Below are positions 1-8,692 of a stretch of DNA of 64,000 nt, piece by piece; within the stretch, counting starts at the first letter, position 1; each line of letters begins with the position of its first letter. Where the stretch lies: positions 62,001-126,000 of the forward strand of contig JAEURJ010000008.1 of the NCBI GenBank assembly GCA_016789305.1. The letters are read 5' to 3'. Under the pieces are notes generated by a model, which saw only the letters and a program-made list of their open reading frames with translations, was not told the DNA's origin and did no database searches. A program made the position numbers and the translations under genes. The DNA is from Anaerolineales bacterium (GTDB lineage Bacteria > Chloroflexota > Anaerolineae > Anaerolineales > Villigracilaceae).

Positions 1-817
1 AGCCAAACCCGCTGGCAACAGGCCCGCCGCCGCAGGCATTGGTGGCATTGGCTCCACCTGTTCCCGTATTATCGCCGCGTCCCGCAGTCTGCAAGTCGGC
101 CGCCCAGTTTCTGAGTTCACGGGTTCCGCCCGGCACCATGACCAATGCGCCTGGTTCCACTGTGGGATTGGTGAGGTCGATATTGTTTCCTGCAAAGTTG
201 ATGATGTCATCTGCCTTTGCATCAAACTCAGCGGCGACGGAATCAAACGTGTCGCCGTCCTTCCATTTGTAGTAAATGCCATCCACTGGCGGGATGGTTA
301 ATTCCATGCCTGGCTTCAAACTGTGCGGGTTGTCATCAAGATCGGGGTTTGCGAACAAAATTGAATCGGTTTCAATTTTATATTTATCCGCAATGGAAAG
401 CATGGCATCACCGCGAGAAACTCGATAGACGACCGAGTCGTAACGAGGGCGCTCAGGAATATCCGTCTTGAGTTTTAAATCCCGTAGAATAGCTGAAAAT
501 CCGCTTCCCTCTGACCCGGCAACTGGTCCCGTTACGACGGGACCTTCACCACTGGAATTAGGAGTCGCTTGCGGTTGATTGCTTGTGGAGGACGCGCTTG
601 CGTTTTTATAAAGGATCGTGGAACCCAAAAGGGATACTACAATGACCAGTGTCACCACCCAACTGATGATCGTGAACCGGTCCATTTTCATTTTTTTGCG
701 CGGAGAAGTGGGAGGCTCGTTTGTTGCCCGCGTGCCCGCCATTCCCTTGGGTTCCCGTTTGAGACGGGAAGCAAGAGAGGAAAAGAAAGAGCGGGTTTTT
801 TCGAGAAAAATTTTCAT
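1..817 (-). CDS. LysM-domain membrane protein, probable M23-type peptidase (truncated by window edge)
   Basis: The open frame starts at ATG 817 and runs off the left edge, giving about 272 visible residues. A basic cytoplasmic N-terminus is followed by one membrane segment at about residues 48-70 and a Ser/Pro/Thr-rich stretch to about 105. Two LysM modules follow, at about residues 130-177 (YRVSRGDAMLSIADKY) and 181-229 (YYKWKDGDTFDSVA). LysM modules bind peptidoglycan glycans, so the protein is membrane-anchored and faces the cell wall. The last visible residues (ACGGGPVASGFG) resemble the entry into an M23 metallopeptidase domain, but the zinc ligands lie outside the window, so the peptidase call is an inference. 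It sits 35 nt after the rho stop codon on the same strand with no terminator between them, which suggests cotranscription. Confidence 0.75.
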   Translation of the reverse strand, partial: MKIFLEKTRSFFSSLASRLKREPKGMAGTRATNEPPTSPRKKMKMDRFTIISWVVTLVIVVSLLGSTILYKNASASSTSNQPQATPNSSGEGPVVTGPVAGSEGSGFSAILRDLKLKTDIPERPRYDSVVYRVSRGDAMLSIADKYKIETDSILFANPDLDDNPHSLKPGMELTIPPVDGIYYKWKDGDTFDSVAAEFDAKADDIINFAGNNIDLTNPTVEPGALVMVPGGTRELRNWAADLQTAGRGDNTGTGGANATNACGGGPVASGFG

Positions 818-852
818 TTGTTAATTACGCAACCTCGGAATGATTCCTGCAG

Positions 853-2130
853 CTACGCATCCTTTGTGAGATTCTCCAGAAATTCGATGTTATTTTTAGC
901 TTTTTCCATGCGTGTGACGATGGCTTCGGTGGCAACCGAGACATCCATACCAGCCCCTGCGGGTGGCGTTGAGATCATCTGAATAAACATTCGGCGCATG
1001 AGCCAGACGCTTTTGAGTAGATCGGGACCGAGGAGCAGGTCCTCGCGCCGGGTGGAGGAGCGCTCGATGTCCACGGCGGGGAAGATGCGGCGTTCCTGCA
1101 ATTTTCGGGAGAGGATTAACTCCATATTGCCGGTACCTTTGAACTCTTCGTAAACCACATCGTCCAAGCGGGAGCCGGTATCAACGAGGCAGGTGGCAAT
1201 AATGGTGAGTGAGCCGCCATCTTCCACATTGCGGGCTGCGCCGAAGAAACGTTTGGGAGGATATAACGCTGAAGGATCCATACCGCCAGAGAGCGTACGT
1301 CCTGATGGATTGACGACCAGGTTATAGGCGCGGGCGAGGCGGGTAATCGAGTCCATTAAGATTACCACATGGCGTCCGATCTCCACCAATCTCTTAGCGC
1401 GTTCTAAGGCCAATTCTGCCGTACGAACATGGGAAGTAACTGGCTCATCGAAGGTGGAAGCTACGACTTCTGCATCCACAGAGCGATCCATATCGGTTAC
1501 TTCCTCGGGACGTTCGCCGATCAGGGCGATGATCAGGTGGACATCGGGGTATTTGGTTGAAATTGAGTTTGCGATTTGCTTGAGAATTGTGGTTTTGCCC
1601 GCCTTGGGAGGAGAAACGATCAAGCCGCGCTGTCCGCGTCCGATCGGTGCGATCAGGTTAATTAAACGAGGTGCAAGGGTGTCATGGTCGGTTTCGAGAT
1701 CAAAGCGTACTTCAGGGAAAATAGGTGTGAGGGTTTCGAATGTGGTTCTTTTAGCTGCTTCCTCCGGGTCCTGTCCATTGATCGATTCCACCTTGAGCAA
1801 GCCGAAGTGTCGTTCACTTTCACGTGGCGGACGAACCTGTCCGATGACGAGGTCGCCGGCGCGCAGGTCATGTCTTCGTAATTGTGCCTGCGAAACGTAC
1901 ACATCCTGGTCGCTGATTCGATAATTCGTAGCGCGTAGAAAGCCGATGCCTTCGCTCATAATTTCGAGAATACCGCCGCGCAGTTCAATACCCTCCTTTT
2001 GCGCTTCGGCCTCGCGGATCATCATTGCGAGAGTCTCTTTTTTGAGCCGATTTGCGTTGGGAATATTCAGTGTTTTTGCCAGGGCGCGTAGTTTGGATAG
2101 GGGTTGATTCTCTAATTCAAGTATTTTCAT
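853..2130 (-). CDS. rho: Transcription termination factor Rho
   Basis: Rho is a homohexameric RNA helicase that binds C-rich nascent RNA and ends transcription. The 425-residue length matches the family. An N-terminal helical domain (residues 1-50) precedes a cold-shock-like RNA-binding fold with GGILEIMSEGIGFLR near residue 52. The ATPase core has Walker A PPKAGKTT near residue 172, the GERPEEVTDM segment, and DSITRLARAYN, the region that binds bicyclomycin in E. coli Rho. The R-loop lies around GTGNMEL. No insertion in the RNA-binding domain is visible, unlike some actinobacterial Rho proteins. A promoter and a long C-rich leader lie upstream. A LysM protein gene follows directly on the same strand. 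Confidence 0.97.
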   Translation of the reverse strand: MKILELENQPLSKLRALAKTLNIPNANRLKKETLAMMIREAEAQKEGIELRGGILEIMSEGIGFLRATNYRISDQDVYVSQAQLRRHDLRAGDLVIGQVRPPRESERHFGLLKVESINGQDPEEAAKRTTFETLTPIFPEVRFDLETDHDTLAPRLINLIAPIGRGQRGLIVSPPKAGKTTILKQIANSISTKYPDVHLIIALIGERPEEVTDMDRSVDAEVVASTFDEPVTSHVRTAELALERAKRLVEIGRHVVILMDSITRLARAYNLVVNPSGRTLSGGMDPSALYPPKRFFGAARNVEDGGSLTIIATCLVDTGSRLDDVVYEEFKGTGNMELILSRKLQERRIFPAVDIERSSTRREDLLLGPDLLKSVWLMRRMFIQMISTPPAGAGMDVSVATEAIVTRMEKAKNNIEFLENLTKDA

Positions 2131-2324
2131 GTCTGGGGTCTCTTATGGAAGAATGGAATGAAATGCGAAAATTACCAGTCCCCTCTAGGATGGGCTGGTG
2201 GGTTTCCTTAGGAAATTTTTGGAGATGTTGGGGCTTGGGTCAAGGTTATCGTTTGCTCTGCACACGTGGAAAATTCGTGTGGTGTCTTCGGAGTGAGTTG
2301 TCAAATATCTGGGGAAGTTCCGGT

Positions 2325-2353
2325 ATTATAGCACGCACACTTAAGGCGCGCAA
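2325..2353 (-). promoter_or_regulatory. Sigma-70 type promoter for rho
   Basis: Read on the minus strand, TTGCGC (2353-2348) and TATAAT (2330-2325) are separated by exactly 17 nt. Transcription would start near 2318, leaving a leader of about 190 nt before the rho ATG. The leader is rich in C and poor in G over about 2140-2245 (minus strand). Confidence 0.65.
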
Positions 2354-2364
2354 GCAAATGAGAC

Positions 2365-5300
2365 TTAAATATTCTCGTTGAGAATACGGTTTTGCAGATC
2401 GAGCAAACGACGATATAACCCATTTTTCTCTTTCAACACACCATGCGTTCCGCGTTCCACGATCTGGCCGTGATTCATCACCAAAATTTCGTCCATATTT
2501 TCGAGGCCGATCAAACGATGGGTGATCAACAGCGACGTCTTTTGTTTCATCACTCTGAACAATGTATCGAGCACTTGTTTTTCAGTGAGCGGATCGAGAT
2601 TGGCCGTGGGTTCATCCAGAATTAAAATCGGCGCGTCTTTGATGAGCACACGTGCAATTGCCAGCCGTTGACGTTCGCCGCCGGAGAGTCGCAATCCCTG
2701 CTCACCGATCATTGTGTCGTAGCCTTTGGGTAAGCTCATAATGAAATCATGAATTTGCGCGGATTTGCATGCGGCTTCAATTTCTTCTTTTGCGACTCGT
2801 TTGCGGGCAAAGCGTAGATTTTCAAAAACGGTTGTGTTGAAGAAATAAGTGTTCTGTGAGACGAGACCGATTCTTGTGCGGACCTGATCCTGCTCGTACA
2901 TCTTGAGCGACTCAGCGCCGAGAGTGATTTCCCCTGATTCGTAATCCCAGAAACGCAGTAACAAATTTGCAAGAGTCGATTTGCCCGCGCCGCTCGGACC
3001 GACAATGGCTATTGAAGTCGAAGGTCGAAGGTCGAAGGTCACGTTTTGAAGTGCGGGAGTATTTTGATTGGGATAGGTGAAGGAAAGATTTGAAAATGCG
3101 ATATTCGATGATTCGATATTCGAAATTAGACCAACCTCTTTCACGGTTGGTTCGGTATCAACGACTTCAAATAATCGCTTCGCGGCTTCGCGCGAGGAGT
3201 TCCACATTTGAGCGGCGAGTGGCAGCGGTGTGACTGCTTCAAACGAAGCGAAGGTCAACAGAGCAAGCGAAGCCAACATGGGACCAGCTAGATTGCCAGA
3301 TGTCACTTGCGGAATGCATAAAAATAGAATTGACCATAAGCCAAGATTGGTAAGCAACGTGGATAGGCCGGCGTGGATTCCGGTGACACGCGCCATGCGG
3401 CGTTGGGCATTGCCGTAGTCGAGGCCATTGGCGGAAATTTGAACGAGGCGTTCGTCCGCGCGACCATAGGCGAGCAGATCGGCCATACCTTGAATCCCAT
3501 CCACGAGGCGGGTGTGCAGATCGCCGCGCAGGATGATGGCTAGTTCAGCAGACTTACGGCTGGTGGTTTGCGCAAGGAGCGGGAGGAGAATGCCGAGGCT
3601 GATGAAAAATGTCAGGAAGACGGGAGCAAGAATCGGGTGGAAAGAAGCGAGGAATATCGCAGTGAAGAGTCCAATGACCACAGCGGTCAACGGTGGGGAA
3701 ACGACGCGGACGTAGAAATTTTCCAATGTTTCCACATCGCCAATGATGCGGGCCAGTAGATCGCCGGCACGGAATTCCATCAGGCGGGCCGGGGCAAGCG
3801 GTTCGAGTTTTTCATAAAACCAAACTCGTAATTTTGAAAGCAGACGAAATGTAACATCATGTGAGACGAGTCGTTCGAGATAGCGGAAGACGCCGCGCGC
3901 GATGCCGAAGAAGCGCACGCCAACAACTGAAACGCCGAGATCTGCAACAGATGGATGCAATGCTGCCGTGGAGATCAGCCATGCAGATGTGCCCATGAGC
4001 GCGACGCTGGAACCGATGGTCCCTGCGCCGATGAAAACCGAAAGTGCAACCCGCCCCCAATTGCCTTCGAGGAAACTTAATAGGCGGGTAAAGGTGGATT
4101 GTGTTTTGTTTTTTTCCGGTTGGGTAATTTCAAACTTGTCAAAGGTTGAAGGTCGAAGGTCGATGCGTGAAGATTTTACGATTTCGACTTTTGACTTTTG
4201 ACTTTCGACCTGATACGTCTTCACCATGCTCGCATACATTCCATCTTGTGCAAGCAATTCTTTATGGGTGCCTTGCTCCACGATATGGCCTTCATCCAAC
4301 ACAACGATCTGATCGGATTGAAAGATGGTATTGAGACGATGCGCGATGGTGAGAACGGTCCGTCCCTGCATGAGTTTGCGTGTTGATTCTTCGAGCAGAG
4401 ATTCCGTTTCAGGATCAAGGCTGGAAGTGGGTTCATCGAGAATCAAGAGGGGGGCATCTTTTAGGAAAGCTCGCGCAAGCGCTAGGCGCTGGGCTTGTCC
4501 GCTGGAGAGACGGGCGCCGCTTTCGCCGACGAGGGTTTCATATTTTTGCGGCAGTAAGTCGATGAATTCATGTAAATGCGCGGCTTGCGCGGCGACGATC
4601 ACTTCCGCGTCGGTGGCATCCGCTTTGCCGAGCCTAATATTGGCGGCGATGGTATCGTGAAATAAATGCGGACGCTGCGGAACCCAGGCAATGGAATGAT
4701 GAAGGATGAAGGATGAAGGATGAATTGAGATATTTCCTTCAGTCGGTTGAATAAAACCAAGCAGAAGATTTACGAGCGTGGATTTGCCCGCACCGGTTTT
4801 GCCGACCAGTGCGATCTGCTGTCCGCGCTGGATGGTGAAGTTGATGTTTTCGAGTGCAGGCGTGGATTCGTTTGGGTAGGTATAGATGAGATTTTCAAGT
4901 CGAATGTCGAAAGTCGAAGGTCGAATATCAAGCTGGTCTAACTTTTGACTTTTGACTTTCGACTCAGGTATCGGTGTATCCAAAATTTCATAAATGCGTT
5001 TTGCTGCGGTTGTTCCAGACATGCCTGCGTGGAATCTTGCGCCAAGCGCACGCAGTGGCATGTAGAATTCGGGAGCCAATACCAGCAGGAACAGTGCAGG
5101 CAGGAAATCCATTTTGTTGTAAAGCAGGCGAAAGCCGATCTCGACGGCAATGATGGCGGTGCTGAGCGTGGCAAGCAATTCCAATGCAAGCGCGGAGAGG
5201 AATGTAATTCGCAAAACACCCAACGTGGTATCGCGGAATTTTTCGCTGACCTGCGCGATGGTGCGAGTCTGTGATTTCGATTGGCCGAAAAGTTTGAGAG

Positions 5301-5916
5301 TGGTGAGTCCTTGCAGACTGTCGAGAAAATGAGCGCTTAATAATTGCAATGTGTCGTATTGGCGTTTGGTCACCGCTTCGGCCCCCTTGCCGATGATGAT
5401 CATGAAATACGGGATCAAGGGTGCGGTAATTAAAAAAACTATGCCTGAAAGTAAGTCGATTGGAAACACGAAGATAAGAATTGAAATTGGAACAAGTGCG
5501 GTGATAACAAGCTGCGGCAGATACTGGCTGAAATATGCGTCAAGCGCTTCGATACCTTCGACAGCGGCTGTGGTCAATTCGCCGGTGCGTTGTCCACGGG
5601 CGTAGGCGGGACCCAGTTTCAGGATATGTGCGAAGAGTCGATTGCGTAAATCTGTTTTGATTTTCACCGCGACTGCATTCGCTGCGACTTCATTGAGCCA
5701 ACTCAGGAAGGAACGTCCGCCGATGGTGAGCAGGATGAAAAGCAGCGGCCGCATCACCTGTGCGAGGGCCTGCTTCTCGAGGAATACAGTATTGATCACG
5801 CTGCTGAGGAGCCAGGCCTGCCAGATGGTCAGCAGGCCGGCGAAAAATCCAGAAAGAATCGTGAGGAGCAGAGGAAGGCGGGAGTCGCGGGTGAGTTTTA
5901 GGAGTCTGCGATGCAT
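2365..5916 (-). CDS. cydDC: Fused CydD-CydC thiol/heme ABC exporter
   Basis: The 1183-residue protein joins two complete ABC half-transporters that are usually separate subunits. CydDC exports cysteine/glutathione, and possibly handles heme, in support of cytochrome bd assembly. Half 1 has a six-helix membrane domain (about residues 1-310) and an ATPase with Walker A GKTGAGKST (about 370) and Walker B LLILDEPTSSLDP (about 490). Half 2 has membrane segments from about residue 600, Walker A GPSGAGKST (about 970) and ILILDEPTANLDP (about 1095). The gene is interrupted in frame by short tandem repeats that encode low-complexity peptides such as RPSTFD and SQKSKVE. One of these lies at the junction between the halves. 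cydB and cydA lie close by on the same strand, which supports the role. Confidence 0.9.
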   Translation of the reverse strand: MHRRLLKLTRDSRLPLLLTILSGFFAGLLTIWQAWLLSSVINTVFLEKQALAQVMRPLLFILLTIGGRSFLSWLNEVAANAVAVKIKTDLRNRLFAHILKLGPAYARGQRTGELTTAAVEGIEALDAYFSQYLPQLVITALVPISILIFVFPIDLLSGIVFLITAPLIPYFMIIIGKGAEAVTKRQYDTLQLLSAHFLDSLQGLTTLKLFGQSKSQTRTIAQVSEKFRDTTLGVLRITFLSALALELLATLSTAIIAVEIGFRLLYNKMDFLPALFLLVLAPEFYMPLRALGARFHAGMSGTTAAKRIYEILDTPIPESKVKSQKLDQLDIRPSTFDIRLENLIYTYPNESTPALENINFTIQRGQQIALVGKTGAGKSTLVNLLLGFIQPTEGNISIHPSSFILHHSIAWVPQRPHLFHDTIAANIRLGKADATDAEVIVAAQAAHLHEFIDLLPQKYETLVGESGARLSSGQAQRLALARAFLKDAPLLILDEPTSSLDPETESLLEESTRKLMQGRTVLTIAHRLNTIFQSDQIVVLDEGHIVEQGTHKELLAQDGMYASMVKTYQVESQKSKVEIVKSSRIDLRPSTFDKFEITQPEKNKTQSTFTRLLSFLEGNWGRVALSVFIGAGTIGSSVALMGTSAWLISTAALHPSVADLGVSVVGVRFFGIARGVFRYLERLVSHDVTFRLLSKLRVWFYEKLEPLAPARLMEFRAGDLLARIIGDVETLENFYVRVVSPPLTAVVIGLFTAIFLASFHPILAPVFLTFFISLGILLPLLAQTTSRKSAELAIILRGDLHTRLVDGIQGMADLLAYGRADERLVQISANGLDYGNAQRRMARVTGIHAGLSTLLTNLGLWSILFLCIPQVTSGNLAGPMLASLALLTFASFEAVTPLPLAAQMWNSSREAAKRLFEVVDTEPTVKEVGLISNIESSNIAFSNLSFTYPNQNTPALQNVTFDLRPSTSIAIVGPSGAGKSTLANLLLRFWDYESGEITLGAESLKMYEQDQVRTRIGLVSQNTYFFNTTVFENLRFARKRVAKEEIEAACKSAQIHDFIMSLPKGYDTMIGEQGLRLSGGERQRLAIARVLIKDAPILILDEPTANLDPLTEKQVLDTLFRVMKQKTSLLITHRLIGLENMDEILVMNHGQIVERGTHGVLKEKNGLYRRLLDLQNRILNENI
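3013..3130. repeat. Heptamer repeat arms inside cydDC (before the second ATPase domain)
   Basis: On the plus strand about 3.5 copies of the heptamer GGTCGAA lie at 3017-3041. A second arm in the opposite sense, with ATTCGAT/ATTCGAA units, lies at about 3097-3125. In the protein these become FDLRPSTS just before Walker A and SNIESSNIAFSN about 25 residues earlier. The reading frame is kept. Confidence 0.65.
4137..4212. repeat. Inverted heptamer repeat at the CydD-CydC junction
   Basis: The left arm has units like GGTTGAAGGTCGAAGGTCGA (about 4142-4161). The right arm reads the other way with units like TTTTGACTTTTGACTTTCGA (about 4188-4207). A spacer of about 25 nt separates them. The element encodes about residues 569-593, including SQKSKVE and RPSTFD, exactly between the CydD and CydC halves. 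Confidence 0.7.
4688..4725. repeat. GGATGAA heptamer repeat in the first ATPase domain of cydDC
   Basis: Three perfect tandem copies of GGATGAA with flanking partial units encode the peptide HPSSFILHHS (about residues 398-408). This lies between the Walker A region and the Q-loop (VPQRPHLF). Only one arm is clear. Confidence 0.65.
4895..4966. repeat. Inverted heptamer repeat between membrane and ATPase domains of the CydD half
   Basis: The left arm (about 4898-4928) has TCGAATG/TCGAAAG/TCGAAGG units. The right arm (about 4941-4963) has opposite-sense CTTTTGA units. It encodes about residues 317-340 (ESKVKSQKLDQLDIRPSTFD), a linker position, and keeps the frame. Confidence 0.7.
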
Positions 5917-5937
5917 GGGACGAATATTATAAACGAA

Positions 5938-5964
5938 CGAGCCAGGGATTTTCTCCCTGGCTCG
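5938..5964 (-). terminator. Hairpin terminator after the SQR-like gene
   Basis: A perfect 11-bp stem (CGAGCCAGGGA / TCCCTGGCTCG) with a 5-nt loop lies between the 42-residue ORF and cydDC. On the minus strand it is followed by a T-rich stretch, so it probably ends the SQR-like transcript. Confidence 0.7.
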
Positions 5965-5982
5965 TGTTCAAGGATGGTTGTG

Positions 5983-6111
5983 CTACCGCCATTTGCTTTG
6001 CACGGCAATCGTATACACTTTAATGTTCAGGATGATGAAACGCCACAACTGATACAGTTTGAAATTCATCCAGAATTTTTCGGCTTTTGAGAATTCCTGT
6101 TCGTTTTGCAT
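5983..6111 (-). CDS. Small 42-residue protein after the SQR-like gene, function unknown
   Basis: ATG 6111 opens a 42-codon frame ending at TAG 5983, 10 nt after the stop of the SQR-like gene and before a strong terminator. The product is basic and rich in Trp and Tyr: it starts MQNEQEFSKAEKFW and ends AVQSKWR. It has a possible amphipathic or partly hydrophobic middle (WRFIILNIKVYTIAV). GAGCC precedes the ATG, which is only a weak ribosome binding site. Position and the hydrophobic stretch suggest a small membrane-associated partner of the flavoprotein, but this is inference. I do not recognise a family. Confidence 0.45.
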   Translation of the reverse strand: MQNEQEFSKAEKFWMNFKLYQLWRFIILNIKVYTIAVQSKWR

Positions 6112-6121
6112 GGTGTGGCTC

Positions 6122-7561
6122 CTATTCGGGGATCAGTTTCCAGCCCAGCAGGGCTTTGAATTTCCAGATGAAGGTGTAATGCAGCATAAACTTCATCCAT
6201 GCCCCGCTTACGCCCATTTCCAGATGGGAGATGAACAGATCGCGTCCGTATTCGTTCTTGTATTTCTCACGATCCGGCACCACTGGACGCATTACGATCG
6301 TCACTGCGTTTCCGTCCCAAAGTGAGTCGCCCATGGAGGCAACACAGGCTGCGACCATTTCCGTCATGCGTTCGCTGTGGGTCATCTTGCCAGTCTTGAT
6401 CAGGTCGATGATGTTCATGGCCACGACACGCCCGATCACGCCGCTGACCATGCCTGTGCGTGGTGGAGCAGGGGCAATTGCAAGGTTGTTCTTGTTGGTA
6501 AACGGCTTGGAGATGGGTCCCGGCGGGGCAAAGGCGATTCCAGCCGCAAACACGTTTGTGTAGTTTGGATTCTGATATTGGGCTGGCCATGCACTGGGTG
6601 TTTGAGCAAGCTCGGGGTAGGGCAGACCGTATTTTCCATCCACCAAAACAAACCCTGCGGGGTTGACCAGCTTGGTGGAGATGTCTGATCCGTCCTTGCC
6701 GATGTATTTAAATGGCTGACCCTTGAACTGTGGAATGAGCATGGAAAAATCAAAATCAGCCGTGCCTTCTTCGCCTTCGTAATTTTGCCAATGGATCTTG
6801 CCTTCCTCCACCTTTGTCACGCCGGTCTGGACTTGGTAGCGGATACCATGGTCGTTGAAAACTGCTTTGATGAACTCGTCGCTTTTTAATACATGCCCGT
6901 TGCGTTTGATCTGCACGCCGTTCACACCGAAATCCCCAAGTGCAGGTTCGTTGGAAAGCCAAAGGATGTCCGCCTTGTCGCGAAGCCCCTTTTTGACCAG
7001 ATCTTTGTGTACGTTGACGATGTATTCAAAGGCGGCCCCCTGACAAGTGGCGCCGGGATGTCCGGTGCCAATCACGATCTTCACCTTTTCGCCTTTTTTC
7101 ATTCGGTCGCACAAGGCAAGATACGCATCACGTGCCTTGATCGCATGGGGCATGGAGCAAATCGAATGGGTAAATCCTTGTTCAGGTCCCAACCCCGGGG
7201 TGCCAGCAAAATTGAGCAGCGGGCCGGGGGCGATCACCAGATAATCGTAATTTAGTCGGATTTCCTTGCCCGTGCCAATTTCCTCCCCCAGAACATATTG
7301 GTCGCCTGCATCGGGATGGATCTCTTTTGCGGCCGCATGGACAAATTTGATATTCTTGCGATCATAGACCGGTTTGAGCTTGAAGATGGTCTTCTCCGGT
7401 TTCATGTGGCCCACGCCCACCCAGACCCACGAAGGAACATATCCGAACACATCACGATTTGATATGACTGTGATTTCATGCTGCCTGCCGATCTTGTCTC
7501 CCAGATACAGAGCGGCAGTATGGCCTGAAAATCCAGCCCCGATTACAAGAACTTTTGCCAT
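6122..7561 (-). CDS. SQR-like FAD-dependent quinone reductase
   Basis: The 479-residue protein resembles sulfide:quinone oxidoreductase, a peripheral membrane flavoprotein that oxidises sulfide and reduces quinone. An N-terminal FAD-binding loop GAGFSG is at residues 8-13. GATCQGAAFEY (Cys173) matches the conserved active-site cysteine region of SQR, and Cys135 lies in HSICSMPHA. The third cysteine expected near residues 340-360 is not visible: the stretch around APAPPRTGMVSG has none. It may therefore be an atypical SQR or a related dehydrogenase. The C-terminal 30 residues are amphipathic and aromatic, fitting membrane attachment. It lies just after cydAB on the same strand but behind a terminator, so it could feed electrons to the bd oxidase through quinone (inference). 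Confidence 0.7.
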   Translation of the reverse strand: MAKVLVIGAGFSGHTAALYLGDKIGRQHEITVISNRDVFGYVPSWVWVGVGHMKPEKTIFKLKPVYDRKNIKFVHAAAKEIHPDAGDQYVLGEEIGTGKEIRLNYDYLVIAPGPLLNFAGTPGLGPEQGFTHSICSMPHAIKARDAYLALCDRMKKGEKVKIVIGTGHPGATCQGAAFEYIVNVHKDLVKKGLRDKADILWLSNEPALGDFGVNGVQIKRNGHVLKSDEFIKAVFNDHGIRYQVQTGVTKVEEGKIHWQNYEGEEGTADFDFSMLIPQFKGQPFKYIGKDGSDISTKLVNPAGFVLVDGKYGLPYPELAQTPSAWPAQYQNPNYTNVFAAGIAFAPPGPISKPFTNKNNLAIAPAPPRTGMVSGVIGRVVAMNIIDLIKTGKMTHSERMTEMVAACVASMGDSLWDGNAVTIVMRPVVPDREKYKNEYGRDLFISHLEMGVSGAWMKFMLHYTFIWKFKALLGWKLIPE

Positions 7562-7616
7562 TGGGTTCTCCTTGAATAATTACAACTCATCATTTATTTG
7601 TGACAGTTGTTGCAAA

Positions 7617-7652
7617 TAAAAAAGGCAGAGTGATTTCACTCTGCCTTTTTTT
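7617..7652 (-). terminator. Terminator after cydB
   Basis: A perfect 13-bp stem (AAAGGCAGAGTGA / TCACTCTGCCTTT, 7621-7633 and 7636-7648) with a 2-nt loop is flanked by A and T runs on both sides. It ends the cydAB transcript before the SQR-like gene. Confidence 0.85.
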
Positions 7653-7654
7653 GA

Positions 7655-8677
7655 TTAGTAGACCAAACTCTTTTTATCGGTACTGATGCGCTTGCTGAAT
7701 TGATAATACGTCCAGCCTTGATAGACAAGCACGATCGGCACGAAGATCAGAGCAACAATGGACATGACCGTGAGAGTGTATTGCGATGAGGAGGCATTGT
7801 AGATGGTCAATGAAAAATCGGGGTTGGTGGTGGAGAGCATCACATTGGGGAAGGTCATGCTGAAGAAGGTGACCTGAGTCAACACGATGTTCAACGCGAC
7901 CATGATGAAGGCCCAGCCTTCCATCTTGCGATTGATGAAGTAGCCAGTGGCCAGCAAAGTGACAACGGCAGTAATCGGAACGATACCAGGGTTGACGATG
8001 CCACGTGCCCAGAAGCCAGCTGCGTAGGTGAAGACACCGAGAGCAACATACAATACACTTGCGCCGATCCATAATTTTTTGGCGAAGCCATTGACTCGTT
8101 CACGTAATTCACCTTCGAGTTTCAGGCCGAGGAAGTTGGCGCCGTGAAGCAGGAAGATCGCGACAGTGGTCAGACCGCCGAGCAAGCCGTATGGATTGAG
8201 CAAAGTGAACAGGTTGCCGGTAAACATCTTGTCCGCATTGATCGGTACGCCGCGGGCAAGGTTAGCAAAGGCTGCGCCGAGCAAAAGTGCGGAGAGGAAC
8301 GAGCCGATTGCGATCATCCAGTCGAAGCGGTTGCGCCAGGCAGGAGCGGCGTCCTTGGAGCGATATTCAAAGGAGATACCGCGCAGGATCAAGCCGACCA
8401 ACAGCAGGAAGAGTGCAAGATAGAAACCGCTGAACATGGTGGCGTACCATTCGGGGAACGCTGCGAAAGTTGCCCCGCCAGCAGTGAGCAGCCAAACTTC
8501 ATTGCCGTCCCAAACGGGTCCGACGGTGTTGATGATGGCGCGGCGTTCCTCGTCTTTTTTGCCGAGGAAGGGGAGCAGCATACCGACGCCGAAGTCGAAA
8601 CCTTCGAGGAAGAAGAAGCCGATCCAGAGTACGGCGATGAGAATGAACCAAAGGATTTGTAGGAATTCGTAAGACAT
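7655..8677 (-). CDS. cydB: Cytochrome bd ubiquinol oxidase subunit II
   Basis: Subunit II of the high-affinity quinol:O2 oxidoreductase pairs with CydA in the cytoplasmic membrane. The 340 residues match the short-family length. The typical N-terminus LWFILIAVLWIGFFFLEGFDFGVG is followed by the conserved GPVWDGNEVWLLTAGG segment near residue 53 and about eight hydrophobic segments. It starts 15 nt after the cydA stop codon on the same strand, so the two are an operon, and a strong terminator follows. The fused CydDC exporter needed for assembly lies about 1.7 kb downstream. Confidence 0.95.
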   Translation of the reverse strand: MSYEFLQILWFILIAVLWIGFFFLEGFDFGVGMLLPFLGKKDEERRAIINTVGPVWDGNEVWLLTAGGATFAAFPEWYATMFSGFYLALFLLLVGLILRGISFEYRSKDAAPAWRNRFDWMIAIGSFLSALLLGAAFANLARGVPINADKMFTGNLFTLLNPYGLLGGLTTVAIFLLHGANFLGLKLEGELRERVNGFAKKLWIGASVLYVALGVFTYAAGFWARGIVNPGIVPITAVVTLLATGYFINRKMEGWAFIMVALNIVLTQVTFFSMTFPNVMLSTTNPDFSLTIYNASSSQYTLTVMSIVALIFVPIVLVYQGWTYYQFSKRISTDKKSLVY

Positions 8678-8692
8678 GTTTTTTCTCCGTGA

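Noticed and set aside
3017..4963. Heptamer arrays as CRISPR or coding tandem-repeat domain
   Set aside because: The units are only 7 nt with no spacers, and peptides from them interrupt conserved ABC domains instead of forming a repeat domain.
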